From Methanorbis furvi (GTDB lineage Archaea; Halobacteriota; Methanomicrobia; Methanomicrobiales; Methanocorpusculaceae), in the NCBI RefSeq assembly GCF_032714615.1, contig NZ_JAWDKA010000005.1, positions 62,001 to 126,000 on the forward strand: a stretch of 64,000 bases of DNA, read 5' to 3'. Both the position numbers and the translations under genes were made by a program. Positions 51,719-60,379 of this stretch are shown here, one piece after another. The notes below the pieces were generated by a model, which made no database searches, was not told where the DNA came from, and saw only the letters and a program-made list of their open reading frames with translations. Each line of letters starts with the position of its first letter. The first letter of the stretch is position 1.

Positions 51719-53005
51719 ATGTTTTGGAATGAGAAAATGGAAACCCTGCGGGGAAAAGAGCTGCAGGAACTTCAGCTGAAACGGCTGAAAGAAACTGTAG
51801 CCAGGACGCAAAATATCGGTTTCTATAAGAAAATGTTTGCAGAGGCAGGTCTTCGTCCTGAGGATATTACGTCTCTTGACGATCTGTCGAAGATTCCGTT
51901 CACCAGAAAATCTGATCTCAGATCAGGATATCCGTTCGGATTTCTCGCAGTTCCGATGAATAAAGTCAACCGGATTCACACCACATCCGGAACGACCGGC
52001 AAACCTACAGTAGTTGCCTACACGAAAAATGATCTTGGCTACTGGTCTGAGTTGATCGCTCGCAATCTCACCATGGTCGGTCTTCGTGAAGGAGACATGT
52101 TTCAGAACGCCTCCAACTACTCACTGTTTACCGGAGGTCTCGGATTCCATTACGGCGCAGAAAAAATCGGATGCGCTGTAGTTCCGGCAGGTGTCGGCAA
52201 CACCAAACGCCAGATCGAAATGATTTCTGACTTCGGCGTCAACGCAATTCACTGCACACCAAGTTACGCCATGCATCTGACCGAAGTTGCTGAAGAGATG
52301 CAGGCAAACCATGACTCGCTCAGAATTGGTGTGTTCGGTGCTGAATCATGGTCAGAGAATATGCGCCGCGACCTGGAAGCCAGGCTCAACATCAAAGCAT
52401 ACGACAGTTACGGCATGAGCGAACTGTTCGGCCCCGGAGTTGCGTTCGAGTGTCAGGAACAGAACGGTCTGCACATCTGGCATGACTGTTATATTGTGGA
52501 GATCATCGACCCGGTCACCGAGGAAACTCTTGGCCCGGGCGAGAAAGGAGAGATGGTTGTGACTCCGCTCGTCAAAGAAGCAATGCCGCTTCTCAGATAC
52601 CGCACGGGAGACATCACCATGCTGATGGAGGATGACTGTCCCTGCGGACGCGGTCAGAAGATTGCCCGTCTGCTTGGAAGGAGCGATGACATGCTGACCG
52701 TTCGCGGCATCAATGTGTTCCCGTCCCAGATTGAGCATGTGCTCAAGAATATTCCTGAGGTCGGCGACCAGTTTATGGTGTACATCGACCGGGTCAATCA
52801 TCTTGACGAGATGACCATTGATGTTGAGATCAACAAGAACATTTTCTCTGGCGAGCTGAGCGATCTCGCAAGACTTCAGAACAAAATCGGCAAGGCCCTG
52901 CACGAGACACTGACGCTTCGCGCCACCATTCGTCTGGTTGAGCCGGGATCACTTCCCAGATTTGAAGGGAAGGCAAAACGTGTGGTTGACCGGAGGGTTA
53001 TCTGA
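51719..53005 (+). CDS. paaK: Phenylacetate-CoA ligase family protein 1
   Basis: 428 aa AMP-forming ligase activating phenylacetate or other arylacetates. P-loop 'TTSGTTGKPTVVAYTKND', adenylate motif 'YGMSELFGPGVAFEC' and C-terminal 'RGINVFPSQIEHVL' and 'RFEGKAKRV' are in place. The ATG at 51719 is chosen because GAGG lies 10 bases before it; the TTG at 51710 is too close. In methanogens these ligases often accompany indolepyruvate oxidoreductase in the reassimilation of aryl acids, but no ior gene is in the window. paaK2 starts 2 bases after its stop. Confidence 0.93.
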   Translation: MFWNEKMETLRGKELQELQLKRLKETVARTQNIGFYKKMFAEAGLRPEDITSLDDLSKIPFTRKSDLRSGYPFGFLAVPMNKVNRIHTTSGTTGKPTVVAYTKNDLGYWSELIARNLTMVGLREGDMFQNASNYSLFTGGLGFHYGAEKIGCAVVPAGVGNTKRQIEMISDFGVNAIHCTPSYAMHLTEVAEEMQANHDSLRIGVFGAESWSENMRRDLEARLNIKAYDSYGMSELFGPGVAFECQEQNGLHIWHDCYIVEIIDPVTEETLGPGEKGEMVVTPLVKEAMPLLRYRTGDITMLMEDDCPCGRGQKIARLLGRSDDMLTVRGINVFPSQIEHVLKNIPEVGDQFMVYIDRVNHLDEMTIDVEINKNIFSGELSDLARLQNKIGKALHETLTLRATIRLVEPGSLPRFEGKAKRVVDRRVI

Positions 53006-53007
53006 GT

Positions 53008-54309
53008 ATGGCATACTATAATGAAAAAATTGAAACACTTCCAAAAGCTGAGTTGGAAAAACTTCAGTATCAGGAACTGAAGGTCCTCGTCGACCGACTC
53101 TATGCAAAGTCACCCTTCTATCATGACAAGATGAAGGCCGCAGGCGTTCTCCCGTCTGACATAAAATCGATCTCTGACATCACAAAGCTGCCGTTCATGC
53201 GCAAGACCGATCTCCGTGACAACTATCCTGACAAACTTGTCTGCTGTCCCAAAGAGGATCTGGTCAGATACCATGTTTCGTCAGGAACGACCGGCAAACC
53301 GACAGTGGTCGCCTACACGAAAAATGATCTGGATACCTGGTCAGAAGCGGTCGCACGGTCTCTGGCCTCCTGCGGTATTGGCCGCGGCGATGTTTTACAG
53401 GTTGCCTACGGGTATGGTCTTTTCACCGGAGGCCTCGGTCTGCATTACGGCGGAGAAAAACTCGGCGCAACGGTAATTCCTGCATCGACCGGAAACTCCG
53501 AGCGGCAGATTGAACTGATTCAGGATCTGGAGACAACAGCAATCGCCTGCACGCCATCCTACTTTGTTCACTTGATTGATGTCGCGAAAAAAATCGGTGT
53601 GGATATTTCTAAGGACACAAAACTTCGGACGGCAGTTCTTGGTGCAGAGCCATGGTCGGAATCGATGCGCCGCTACATTTACGATCAGTCAGGCGTAACC
53701 GCTCACAACATCTTTGGAACCTCCGAGATCTCCGGCCCCATGTTTACCGACTGTCAGGAGCTGAACGGTATGCACATCTCTGGTGACATCGCCTACACCG
53801 AGATCATTGATCCGGAAACCGGCGAGAGTCTCCCGGCCGGCGAGAAGGGTGAACTCACGATGACCATTCTCACCAAGGAAGCAATCCCTATGATCCGCTA
53901 CCGGATCGGTGACATCACTTCCATTTTCCCGGATGAGTGTCCGTGCGGCAGAACGTCTCCGCGCATTGACCGTCTTCAGGGAAGAGTGGATGACATGCTG
54001 GTTATTCGCGGCATCAATGTGTTTCCGTCCGCTGTTGAGCATGCGCTTCTCCGCCTGCCTGAGTTGACGAGCCACTTTATGCTGGAGGTTACCCGCAACG
54101 GCCCTCTTGATGACATGCTGGTCAAAGTGGAGCTGAAGCCGGATGCGATGACGGACAGTATCAATGGTCTGATCGGTCTGCAGTTCCGTGTTGAACGAAC
54201 TCTCCGTGATGCGCTGAATGTTTCCGCAAAAGTTGAGCTCTGCCCGCCGAACTCCCTCCCGCGTTTTGAGGGGAAAGCAAAACGCGTCATTGACACCCGG
54301 GTGTTCTAA
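53008..54309 (+). CDS. paaK: Phenylacetate-CoA ligase family protein 2
   Basis: 433 aa paralogue of the previous protein with the same motifs: 'SSGTTGKPTVVAYTKND', 'FGTSEISGPMFTDC', 'RGINVFPSAVEHALL' and 'RFEGKAKRVID'. Differences in the substrate region suggest a different aryl acid (for example indoleacetate or hydroxyphenylacetate against phenylacetate). It lies between paaK1 and an ACT-domain gene and shares their transcript. Confidence 0.93.
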   Translation: MAYYNEKIETLPKAELEKLQYQELKVLVDRLYAKSPFYHDKMKAAGVLPSDIKSISDITKLPFMRKTDLRDNYPDKLVCCPKEDLVRYHVSSGTTGKPTVVAYTKNDLDTWSEAVARSLASCGIGRGDVLQVAYGYGLFTGGLGLHYGGEKLGATVIPASTGNSERQIELIQDLETTAIACTPSYFVHLIDVAKKIGVDISKDTKLRTAVLGAEPWSESMRRYIYDQSGVTAHNIFGTSEISGPMFTDCQELNGMHISGDIAYTEIIDPETGESLPAGEKGELTMTILTKEAIPMIRYRIGDITSIFPDECPCGRTSPRIDRLQGRVDDMLVIRGINVFPSAVEHALLRLPELTSHFMLEVTRNGPLDDMLVKVELKPDAMTDSINGLIGLQFRVERTLRDALNVSAKVELCPPNSLPRFEGKAKRVIDTRVF

Positions 54310-54310
54310 C

Positions 54311-54748
54311 ATGACGAACAGTAAGTACTTCATCAAACAGCTCTCCATTTTCTCGGAGAACAAGTCAGGAAAGCTTGCAGCAATCGCAAAGATTTTCCAG
54401 GAGAATCAGGTGAATATCCATGCGTTCAGCATTGCAGAGGCCAACAGCTTTGGTGTGGTGCGGGCGATTGTGGACAAGCCGGATGTTGCGTTCGCGGCAT
54501 TTTCCAAAGAAAATTATGCTCTTCAGTACACGGATGTTTTAGGCGTGAAGATGGCTGATGTCCCGGGCGGTCTCTTTGAGGCTGCGAGTACGCTTGGCAA
54601 TATTGGTATCAATATTGAGTATGCGTATGCATTCCGGACCGGAGAGTTTGGAACGTTGATTGTGAAGGTCTCAAATCCTGAAGAGGCTGTGGACAAAATT
54701 CTTGCCGCAGGACTTGAACTTGTTCCGGCAACGGATTACAACTTCTAA
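54311..54748 (+). CDS. Tandem ACT-domain protein 1
   Basis: 145 aa made of two ACT domains: 'YFIKQLSIFSENKSGKLAAIAKIFQENQVNIHAFSIAE' and 'GVKMADVPGGLFEAASTLGNIGINIEYAYAFRTGEFGTLIVKV'. ACT domains bind amino acids and regulate enzymes. Its start follows the paaK2 stop by one base. Such ACT proteins typically accompany paaK and ior genes in methanogens, probably sensing aromatic amino acids. Confidence 0.92.
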   Translation: MTNSKYFIKQLSIFSENKSGKLAAIAKIFQENQVNIHAFSIAEANSFGVVRAIVDKPDVAFAAFSKENYALQYTDVLGVKMADVPGGLFEAASTLGNIGINIEYAYAFRTGEFGTLIVKVSNPEEAVDKILAAGLELVPATDYNF

Positions 54749-54761
54749 TTTTTTTTCTTCC

Positions 54762-55107
54762 GCCCACGGAAAAACGGAAGACACAGAAATTTCACGGAAA
54801 AAATCACGGAGCAGACGTGAACATCACGGAAATTTTTCTTCAAATTTTTTTCTGAAAAATTTTTCAAAAGAAAATTAATTTTTTATTAGCGTTACATTAA
54901 AAAAAATTCCGTGATATTTTTTTCTTGCGTTTTGATTTATAATCTTGAGTCGCCCACGGAACACACGGAAATTTTTCTCCAAGATTTTTTTCTGAAAAAA
55001 ATTTCCAAAAAAATAGTCATCACATTTTTAAAAAAATTCCGTGATGTTCACGTCTGCTCCGTGATGTTTTTCTGTAAAATTTCTGTGTGTTCCGTTTTTC
55101 CGTGGGC
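54762..55107. repeat. Family A repeat, copy A5 (compound, two nested left ends)
   Basis: About 346 bp. A first left arm (GCCCACGG at 54762, with GAGCAGACGTGAACATC) is followed by AT-rich DNA and a partial right-arm piece (TTCCGTGAT near 54907). A second left end, GCCCACGGAACACACGG, begins at 54953. One full right arm ends CCGTGGGC at 55106. It looks like one copy inserted into, or recombined with, another. It splits two paralogous ACT genes. Confidence 0.88.
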
Positions 55108-55180
55108 GGCAGAACATCCGATGAAAACCATCCAAAGTTTAATACGTTCTCTCGTGGGAGATACGTAGTAGTGATCTCCG

Positions 55181-55627
55181 ATGAAAAACCAGTACATTAT
55201 CAAACAGCTTTCCATCTTTGCTCCGAATACTCCGGGAACGCTTGCCGAGATTGCCAGAATTTTTCAGGACAATTCCGTGAACATCTCCGCATTCTGCATT
55301 GCTGAAGCAGATCGCTTCGGTGTGGTGCGGGCGGTTGTGGACAAGCCGGACGTTGCGTACGAAGCGTTTGAAAAGAAAAATTATCTGCTCAAGTTCACCG
55401 ACGTCGTTGCGGTGAAGATGATTGATGTCCCTGGCGGGCTGTATGAAGTTGCGTCCAAGTTCGGTGCAGCAGGCCTCAACATTCAGTATGCGTACGCGTC
55501 GCGAAGTGCGGAGACGCCGACGCTTGTCGTCTACATCTCCAACGCCGACATTTCCCTTGACGAAGCTGTTGAAAAAATTCTCGCATCAGGTCTTGTGCTT
55601 GTGCCTTCATCACAACACAAGGTCTGA
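55181..55627 (+). CDS. Tandem ACT-domain protein 2
   Basis: 148 aa paralogue of ACT protein 1: 'YIIKQLSIFAPNTPGTLAEIARIFQDNSVNISAFCIAEADRFGVVRAVVDKPDVAYEAF' and 'VKMIDVPGGLYEVASKFGAAGLNIQYAYA'. The ACT pair clearly arose by duplication. Because repeat A5 lies between them, this gene may now have its own promoter (for example AGTTTAATAC near 55136). Confidence 0.92.
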   Translation: MKNQYIIKQLSIFAPNTPGTLAEIARIFQDNSVNISAFCIAEADRFGVVRAVVDKPDVAYEAFEKKNYLLKFTDVVAVKMIDVPGGLYEVASKFGAAGLNIQYAYASRSAETPTLVVYISNADISLDEAVEKILASGLVLVPSSQHKV

Positions 55628-55635
55628 AAAATTTT

Positions 55636-56427
55636 TCAGGAATTTTTGATCGCATCGCGATTGCTGCGATAGGATTTTTCTTTCGGATTGATCTTCATCG
55701 CCCGCTCGAATGCAGAGACCGCCTCATCCTTTCTTCCGAGGTACGCACACGCCGCCCCTCGAATGCTCCAGACCGCATCGTCATTTGGCAGCGCCTCCAG
55801 CACAACATCCGTGAGGGCGAGTGCCTCTTCAAACTTTTCTGATCTCACCAAAAGATTTGCGAGCATCTTTGCAATCCGTTCATCCACGGGCTGTGCCTCT
55901 CTCCCCTCGCGAAGGACAACCTCTGCCTCGGAATTTTTCCCAAGAACAATCAGCGCGTTTGCCTTGTTGGCAAATGCCGCAGCATTGATCGGATCAATTG
56001 CAAGAGCCGCGTCTGCTGATGTGATTGCTCCTGCAGCGTCTCCTGCAGGAATCAGATACCCGGCTTTGTTTGCATGCAGCTGCGAAGCGTGCGGATTGAT
56101 CGCCAAAGCATCACTCACGGCAATCACCGCGTCCAGATATTTTCCGCCCGCAGCAAAAAGTCTCGCACGTTCCGCAGGGAACCGGTAATCCTGCGGAAAC
56201 ATCTCGGCAGATTTTGTGTAACAGCCGAACGCTGCGGTCTGCTCTCCGGTCTGTTCGAGCAGAACTCCGAGATTATACCAGACATCAGGAACGTTGGCCC
56301 TGATCTTCAGCGACTCCTGATAGCAGTAGATTGCGCCCTTCGAATCCTCTTGTTCAATTCGTGCGGCCGCCTCTTTGCACCAGAGTACCGGGTCGGTAGG
56401 GTTTGTGACGGTTGGTTTCCTCGCCAT
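55636..56427 (-). CDS. Tetratricopeptide-repeat protein
   Basis: 263 aa built of about six or seven 34-residue TPR units, such as 'AIYCYQESLKIRANVPDVWYNLGVLLEQTGE' and 'AVSAFERAMKINPKEKSYRSNRDAI'. TPRs mediate protein-protein contacts. It has no signal peptide, so it is cytoplasmic. The start overlaps the HPS-RraA gene end by one base, so they are one operon. Partner unknown. Confidence 0.92.
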   Translation of the reverse strand: MARKPTVTNPTDPVLWCKEAAARIEQEDSKGAIYCYQESLKIRANVPDVWYNLGVLLEQTGEQTAAFGCYTKSAEMFPQDYRFPAERARLFAAGGKYLDAVIAVSDALAINPHASQLHANKAGYLIPAGDAAGAITSADAALAIDPINAAAFANKANALIVLGKNSEAEVVLREGREAQPVDERIAKMLANLLVRSEKFEEALALTDVVLEALPNDDAVWSIRGAACAYLGRKDEAVSAFERAMKINPKEKSYRSNRDAIKNS

Positions 56428-57710
56428 TATTTTTTCTCCCAGCGCAGCAGTTGTGCGAGACTGCCGAGTGTTCCGCCGCGGCGGATCTCTTCGCGGACGC
56501 GGACTTCGTTTTTGAACACCTCAACCGCACGTCTGGCAACTTCGTAAGCCCGCTCTCTTGGGATTACTACGACGCCTGACTGATCACCGATCAGCCAGTC
56601 GCCCGCCCGAACGGTCTGGCCGCAACAGGTGATCTCTGCATTGATCTCACCGAAGCCTTTCGGCTCTCCTGCGTTCGGCTGCACCGCAGTTGCGAAGACT
56701 GGAATGTCGAGTGTTACGATATCATCCCAGTCGCGAGCCGCGCCGTCAATGACGATGCCTCCAACGCCGCGATTGATTGCCGACCGTGTGGCAAGTTCTC
56801 CCCATGGCGCGATGTCGGTTTTTCCGTCATTGTTGATGACAAGAATATCTCCTCTCTCACAGAAGTCGATTGCCTGCACCGGCTTTGACCAGTCGCCGCC
56901 AAATGTCTGCACGGTCACGGCCTTGCCGATCATTTTATGCGGGACATGCCGCTCGGCAAGTCCTGCCATCGCACCTTTGCGGTAGAGAGCGTCGGTCACA
57001 TTTGGGGCAGAGACCGTCATCAGCAGTTCACGAATCTGATCATCGAGGGATTTTTTCTCCGCAACTTCGATGTTCGGGTTGTCAAGAGCAGTGCGAATGG
57101 CTGCGGTCGCGGCTTGTACTTCGGCAGCCTTAATGATCGTTCCTCCAACAATCACAATGTCTGCTCCGCGGGCAGCTGCTGCCGCCGCAGTTTTTGCGTT
57201 GAGTCCTCCGGCAACTGCGATCTTTACCGGGAGTTTTCCAAGAGTGTCAAGAAGGTCGAGCGGATCTTTTCCTTCCATCTGCTGATCGATTCCCACGTGA
57301 GCGTTGATGATCTGAACGCCAAGGCCAGCGAGCTCTTCGGCTCGGGCGCTCGGGTCCTTCACGTTCATCATGTCTGCCATTATTTCTACGCCGTAGAGTG
57401 CTGCGCCGCGAAGTGCGTCTGAGATTACGGCATTGTCTGCTGCGGCGAGCACGCAGACAACATTTGCTCCGGCTTTTGCCGCCATCTCCACTTCAAGAGC
57501 TCCGGTATCTGAGGTTTTCAGATCTGCGACAAGGGTTTTATTGGGAAATATACTCCGAAGTCTCCGAACACTTTCCATTCCCTCGCTTTTGATGAGCGGA
57601 GTTCCTATCTCTATCCAGTCGGCTCCTCCGGCAACCGCCTCCTCTGCAATTTTTTCTGCGCGGGATAGCTCCGTGAGATCCAGTGCGACCTGTAAAACCG
57701 GTCTGACCAT
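56427..57710 (-). CDS. Fusion of 3-hexulose-6-phosphate synthase and RraA-like domain
   Basis: 427 aa. Residues about 1-210 are an OMPDC-superfamily barrel: 'QVALDLTELSRAEKIAEEAVAGGADWIEIGTPLI', 'LVADLKTSDTGALE' and 'NAHVGIDQQMEG', as in 3-hexulose-6-phosphate synthase. Residues about 230-427 are the RraA/dimethylmenaquinone methyltransferase-like domain ('NVTDALYRKGAMAGL', 'GELATRSAINRGVGGIVIDGAARD'). In methanogens the barrel makes ribulose-5-phosphate from fructose-6-phosphate for pentose supply. The RraA-like part may be an aldolase or a regulator. Such fusions are known in methanogens. Confidence 0.9.
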   Translation of the reverse strand: MVRPVLQVALDLTELSRAEKIAEEAVAGGADWIEIGTPLIKSEGMESVRRLRSIFPNKTLVADLKTSDTGALEVEMAAKAGANVVCVLAAADNAVISDALRGAALYGVEIMADMMNVKDPSARAEELAGLGVQIINAHVGIDQQMEGKDPLDLLDTLGKLPVKIAVAGGLNAKTAAAAAARGADIVIVGGTIIKAAEVQAATAAIRTALDNPNIEVAEKKSLDDQIRELLMTVSAPNVTDALYRKGAMAGLAERHVPHKMIGKAVTVQTFGGDWSKPVQAIDFCERGDILVINNDGKTDIAPWGELATRSAINRGVGGIVIDGAARDWDDIVTLDIPVFATAVQPNAGEPKGFGEINAEITCCGQTVRAGDWLIGDQSGVVVIPRERAYEVARRAVEVFKNEVRVREEIRRGGTLGSLAQLLRWEKK

Positions 57711-57779
57711 GTGAGATAATTTGGTGAAGAAAGGGGATAAGGTTGATGCTGGGTGGACTTTCTATCTTAATGTTGAGCC

Positions 57780-57920
57780 GCCCACGGAAAAGCGGAACAC
57801 ACAGAAAAATATCACGGAGCAGACGTGAACATCACTGAATCTAAAAATAATTCATTTCCGTGCTGTTCTCGTCTGCTCCGTGATTTTTTTTATTTCTATG
57901 TTTTCCGTTTTTCCGTGGGC
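57780..57920. repeat. Family A long inverted repeat, copy A6
   Basis: About 141 bp, ends GCCCACGG/CCGTGGGC. The right arm shows changes (GTGCTGTTCTCGTCTGCTCC against GATGTTCACGTCTGCTCC), so it is diverging. The right flank GGAGCTACGA is shared with A2. Confidence 0.93.
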
Positions 57921-57954
57921 GGAGCTACGAACAATACAGAAGAAAAAATAGAGA

Positions 57955-58308
57955 TTAAATTTCCTGGTGCAGAAGCGGGAGTCCCGCACGCATCCAGGTA
58001 AGGATGCCGCCCTGCAGAACATAGATGTTGGAAAAGTCAAGCTTCTCCATCATCTGACCGGCTTTCAGTCCGCGAACTCCTGACTGACAGTAGATCAGAT
58101 ACATGGTGTTTTTGGGCAGGGCATTCATTTTTTCGGCAAAGTCAGGGTCGCGGAAATCGATCCATGCGGCGTCCCCGATGACACCGCTCTCTTCAATCTC
58201 CGGTTTTGTCCTGACATCTATTACTGTTATCTCCCCTTCATCGATCAGATGTTTTGCGCTCAAAGCATCGATCAGATGCAGGGGATCTGATGACGGTTTC
58301 TCGATCAT
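57955..58308 (-). CDS. Rhodanese-domain protein
   Basis: 117 aa from the ATG at 58308. Single rhodanese domain: 'ITVIDVRTKPEIEESGVIGDAAWIDFRD' and active-site loop 'YCQSGVRGLKAG' with the catalytic Cys. It transfers sulfane sulfur to thiol acceptors. Only one base separates it from the nitroreductase gene, so they are co-transcribed. Confidence 0.93.
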   Translation of the reverse strand: MIEKPSSDPLHLIDALSAKHLIDEGEITVIDVRTKPEIEESGVIGDAAWIDFRDPDFAEKMNALPKNTMYLIYCQSGVRGLKAGQMMEKLDFSNIYVLQGGILTWMRAGLPLLHQEI

Positions 58309-58309
58309 T

Positions 58310-58840
58310 TCAGTGATACTTCTCGGAGAAGACCAGCTTGTCAAGCGGGGTCTTTTCAGCGAGAGTGATGCCGCCTACGTCAGGAACTCCTGCAGCGACA
58401 ATGGATACCAGTTTGTAGGTTTCCGGAACGGTGACAAGTTTCTGCACTGCATCAGCGTAGGGCATCTGGTTTCCTGCAATCCAGCATCCTCCGTAGCCGT
58501 AGGCATGCAGAGCGAGGAGCAGGTTTTCGGTGGCTGCACAACAGTCTTCCACAGCGAATTTCCAGTCAGCCTCACCAAAGACAAGGATGCCGACCGCTGC
58601 TCCTGCAATGAACTTTCCATTGGGTGCAAGCTCGGCAATTTTTTCCAGCGTGTCCTTGTTTTTGACGACAACAAAAATCCATGGCTGTTTGTTTCTGCCG
58701 GTTGGTGCTTTGGACGCACACTCGAGGGATTTTCGAATGAACTCCTGCGGAATTTCCTCATCCTTGAACTTGCGGACGCTGTGCCGCGACTGGATAATGG
58801 TAACTCCAAAGTTTGCGATTCCCGGATTTCTCACATTCAT
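58310..58840 (-). CDS. Nitroreductase-family FMN protein
   Basis: 176 aa. FMN contacts appear as 'SRHSVRKFKDEEIPQEFI', 'RNKQPWIFVVVKNKD' and 'LHAYGYGGCWIAGN'. Nitroreductase-family proteins reduce nitro-aromatics, quinones or flavins with NAD(P)H or F420. It heads the pair with rhodanese. Confidence 0.93.
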   Translation of the reverse strand: MNVRNPGIANFGVTIIQSRHSVRKFKDEEIPQEFIRKSLECASKAPTGRNKQPWIFVVVKNKDTLEKIAELAPNGKFIAGAAVGILVFGEADWKFAVEDCCAATENLLLALHAYGYGGCWIAGNQMPYADAVQKLVTVPETYKLVSIVAAGVPDVGGITLAEKTPLDKLVFSEKYH

Positions 58841-58952
58841 AATTACTCCTTATGCAGGAGAAGTAAAGAGCCTTTCTGAATGGGTAAGAAGATCTTTGAG
58901 GAAATTTTTTGAACAGGAGTTATGCGGTGTGATTCTGATGTGCGCGGCTTTG

Positions 58953-59060
58953 CTTGGAATAACCACGGAATGCACGGAAATATCACGGAGCTTCACGGAA
59001 AACAAAATCGCATTTCTGTGAAGCTCCGTGTAACTCTGTGCATTCTGTGGTTACTCCAAG
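58953..59060. repeat. Family B inverted repeat, copy B3 (short)
   Basis: About 108 bp, ends CTTGGAATAACCACGG and CTGTGGTTACTCCAAG. The centre GGAGCTTCACGGAA/TGTGAAGCTCC is intermediate between families A and B. It lies between two minus-strand genes. Confidence 0.9.
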
Positions 59061-59098
59061 AAAAATTATTTTGAAAAAAAAATTTTCAAATAAAAAAA

Positions 59099-60379
59099 TT
59101 AGATCCAGCCGGTCAGAAACTGCCAGAGGTTCGTAAGGCCGGTCATGAGAATCTGCGTCATCATCTCAAGGTCAACACCGAGAAGCGGCGTTAAGAAGAT
59201 GAAGAAACAGAACGTTGCCGCCATACTTCCGATGTTGGCGCATGCCGCAACAAGCAGAATGCGAAACAGCGGAACAGAAAACATCTCGCCAATCGTGTCA
59301 GCTTTTGCAATTGCCTTGAAGTCTCCAGCTGTTGGCGGCCGCATTTTTGCCTCAACGATTGCCGCAAACCATCCCGCAGCAAGGAACGGATTCAGCGACG
59401 TCATCCATGCAAGAGCCGCAGCGGTTGCTGCCGAGAGCGGATGGCCGCGGGCGAGAAGCGTTGCGACGCCGGCAAAGAGTGCATGCAGCAGCACCCAGTA
59501 GATGATTGCCCAGATGAGCAGCTCGGTCGCACCGGAAAATGCGATCGCAAGAATGATCACGGCAAACATTACGACGAAAAGTCCGCCGATTATTTTTCCC
59601 CATGGATAGCGTTTCGGACGGGCGAGGAGTTCTGCGACCGGTGGAAGAGTGGAAGGGTCTTCGCGGTATTTCGTGATTCCCGGAACATGTCCTGCGCCGA
59701 CAACAACGACCGCACGCTCGTAATGACTTCTCTCAAGATCAATTACTCCGTGCGCGAGATACGCGTCGCGTTCATCGATGAGTGCCCGGGCTCCGTTCGG
59801 CGAAAACTTATGAAACTCTTCGAGCGCCATCTCAATGATGTCAGGATTCGTCAGCTCGTCAATTGAGATCTTATCAATTCCACCGATCGCATCGTCGTCC
59901 TCATCGTCATCGACAAACATCGACTGCATCAAGGCCCAGATCAGTTTGATCTTTTCGAGGATCTTCATGCCTCCCCAGAAGCGTGCGAGCGTGATTTTGA
60001 TGTCTCGGTCGATGAGAACAACTCTGATGTTGCGTTCTTCGGCAAGCCGGATCGCTTCCTTCATCTCAGCTCCCGGTTCGATGCCGACGTTCATGCCGAT
60101 TTTTCTCTGGACATAGGCTAAAATCCACTGAACCAGCATTAAGGTGAAGTTGCCTTTCAGGAGATCCTTGACCTCAGGGGACTCGGGTTTTTCCGCGACC
60201 GGTTCAACTCCGTTTGCCGCGTCCTCTGCCTCTTTCATCTGCTGCTTGAGAGCGGCAAACCTTCCCGGATCCAGTTCGATGGCGATGACGTCAGGGTTAT
60301 ACGTGTCAACTGCTTCGCGGACTTCGTCGATACTTTTCTGCGAAACATGGGCGGTTCCAACTATATGTATTTCTGTCAT
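59099..60379 (-). CDS. TraB/PrgY-family membrane protein
   Basis: 426 aa. The N-terminal TraB domain has 'VGTAHVSQKSIDEVREAV' and 'VVVVGAGHVPGI', both metal/catalytic candidate sites. Residues about 270-426 hold four or five membrane helices ('GGLFVVMFAVIILAIAF' onwards). The long acidic insert 'DDDEDDDAIGGID' is unusual. Bacterial PrgY inhibits a pheromone signal; the archaeal role is unknown. It overlaps the YkgJ-like gene by 4 bases. Confidence 0.93.
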   Translation of the reverse strand: MTEIHIVGTAHVSQKSIDEVREAVDTYNPDVIAIELDPGRFAALKQQMKEAEDAANGVEPVAEKPESPEVKDLLKGNFTLMLVQWILAYVQRKIGMNVGIEPGAEMKEAIRLAEERNIRVVLIDRDIKITLARFWGGMKILEKIKLIWALMQSMFVDDDEDDDAIGGIDKISIDELTNPDIIEMALEEFHKFSPNGARALIDERDAYLAHGVIDLERSHYERAVVVVGAGHVPGITKYREDPSTLPPVAELLARPKRYPWGKIIGGLFVVMFAVIILAIAFSGATELLIWAIIYWVLLHALFAGVATLLARGHPLSAATAAALAWMTSLNPFLAAGWFAAIVEAKMRPPTAGDFKAIAKADTIGEMFSVPLFRILLVAACANIGSMAATFCFFIFLTPLLGVDLEMMTQILMTGLTNLWQFLTGWI

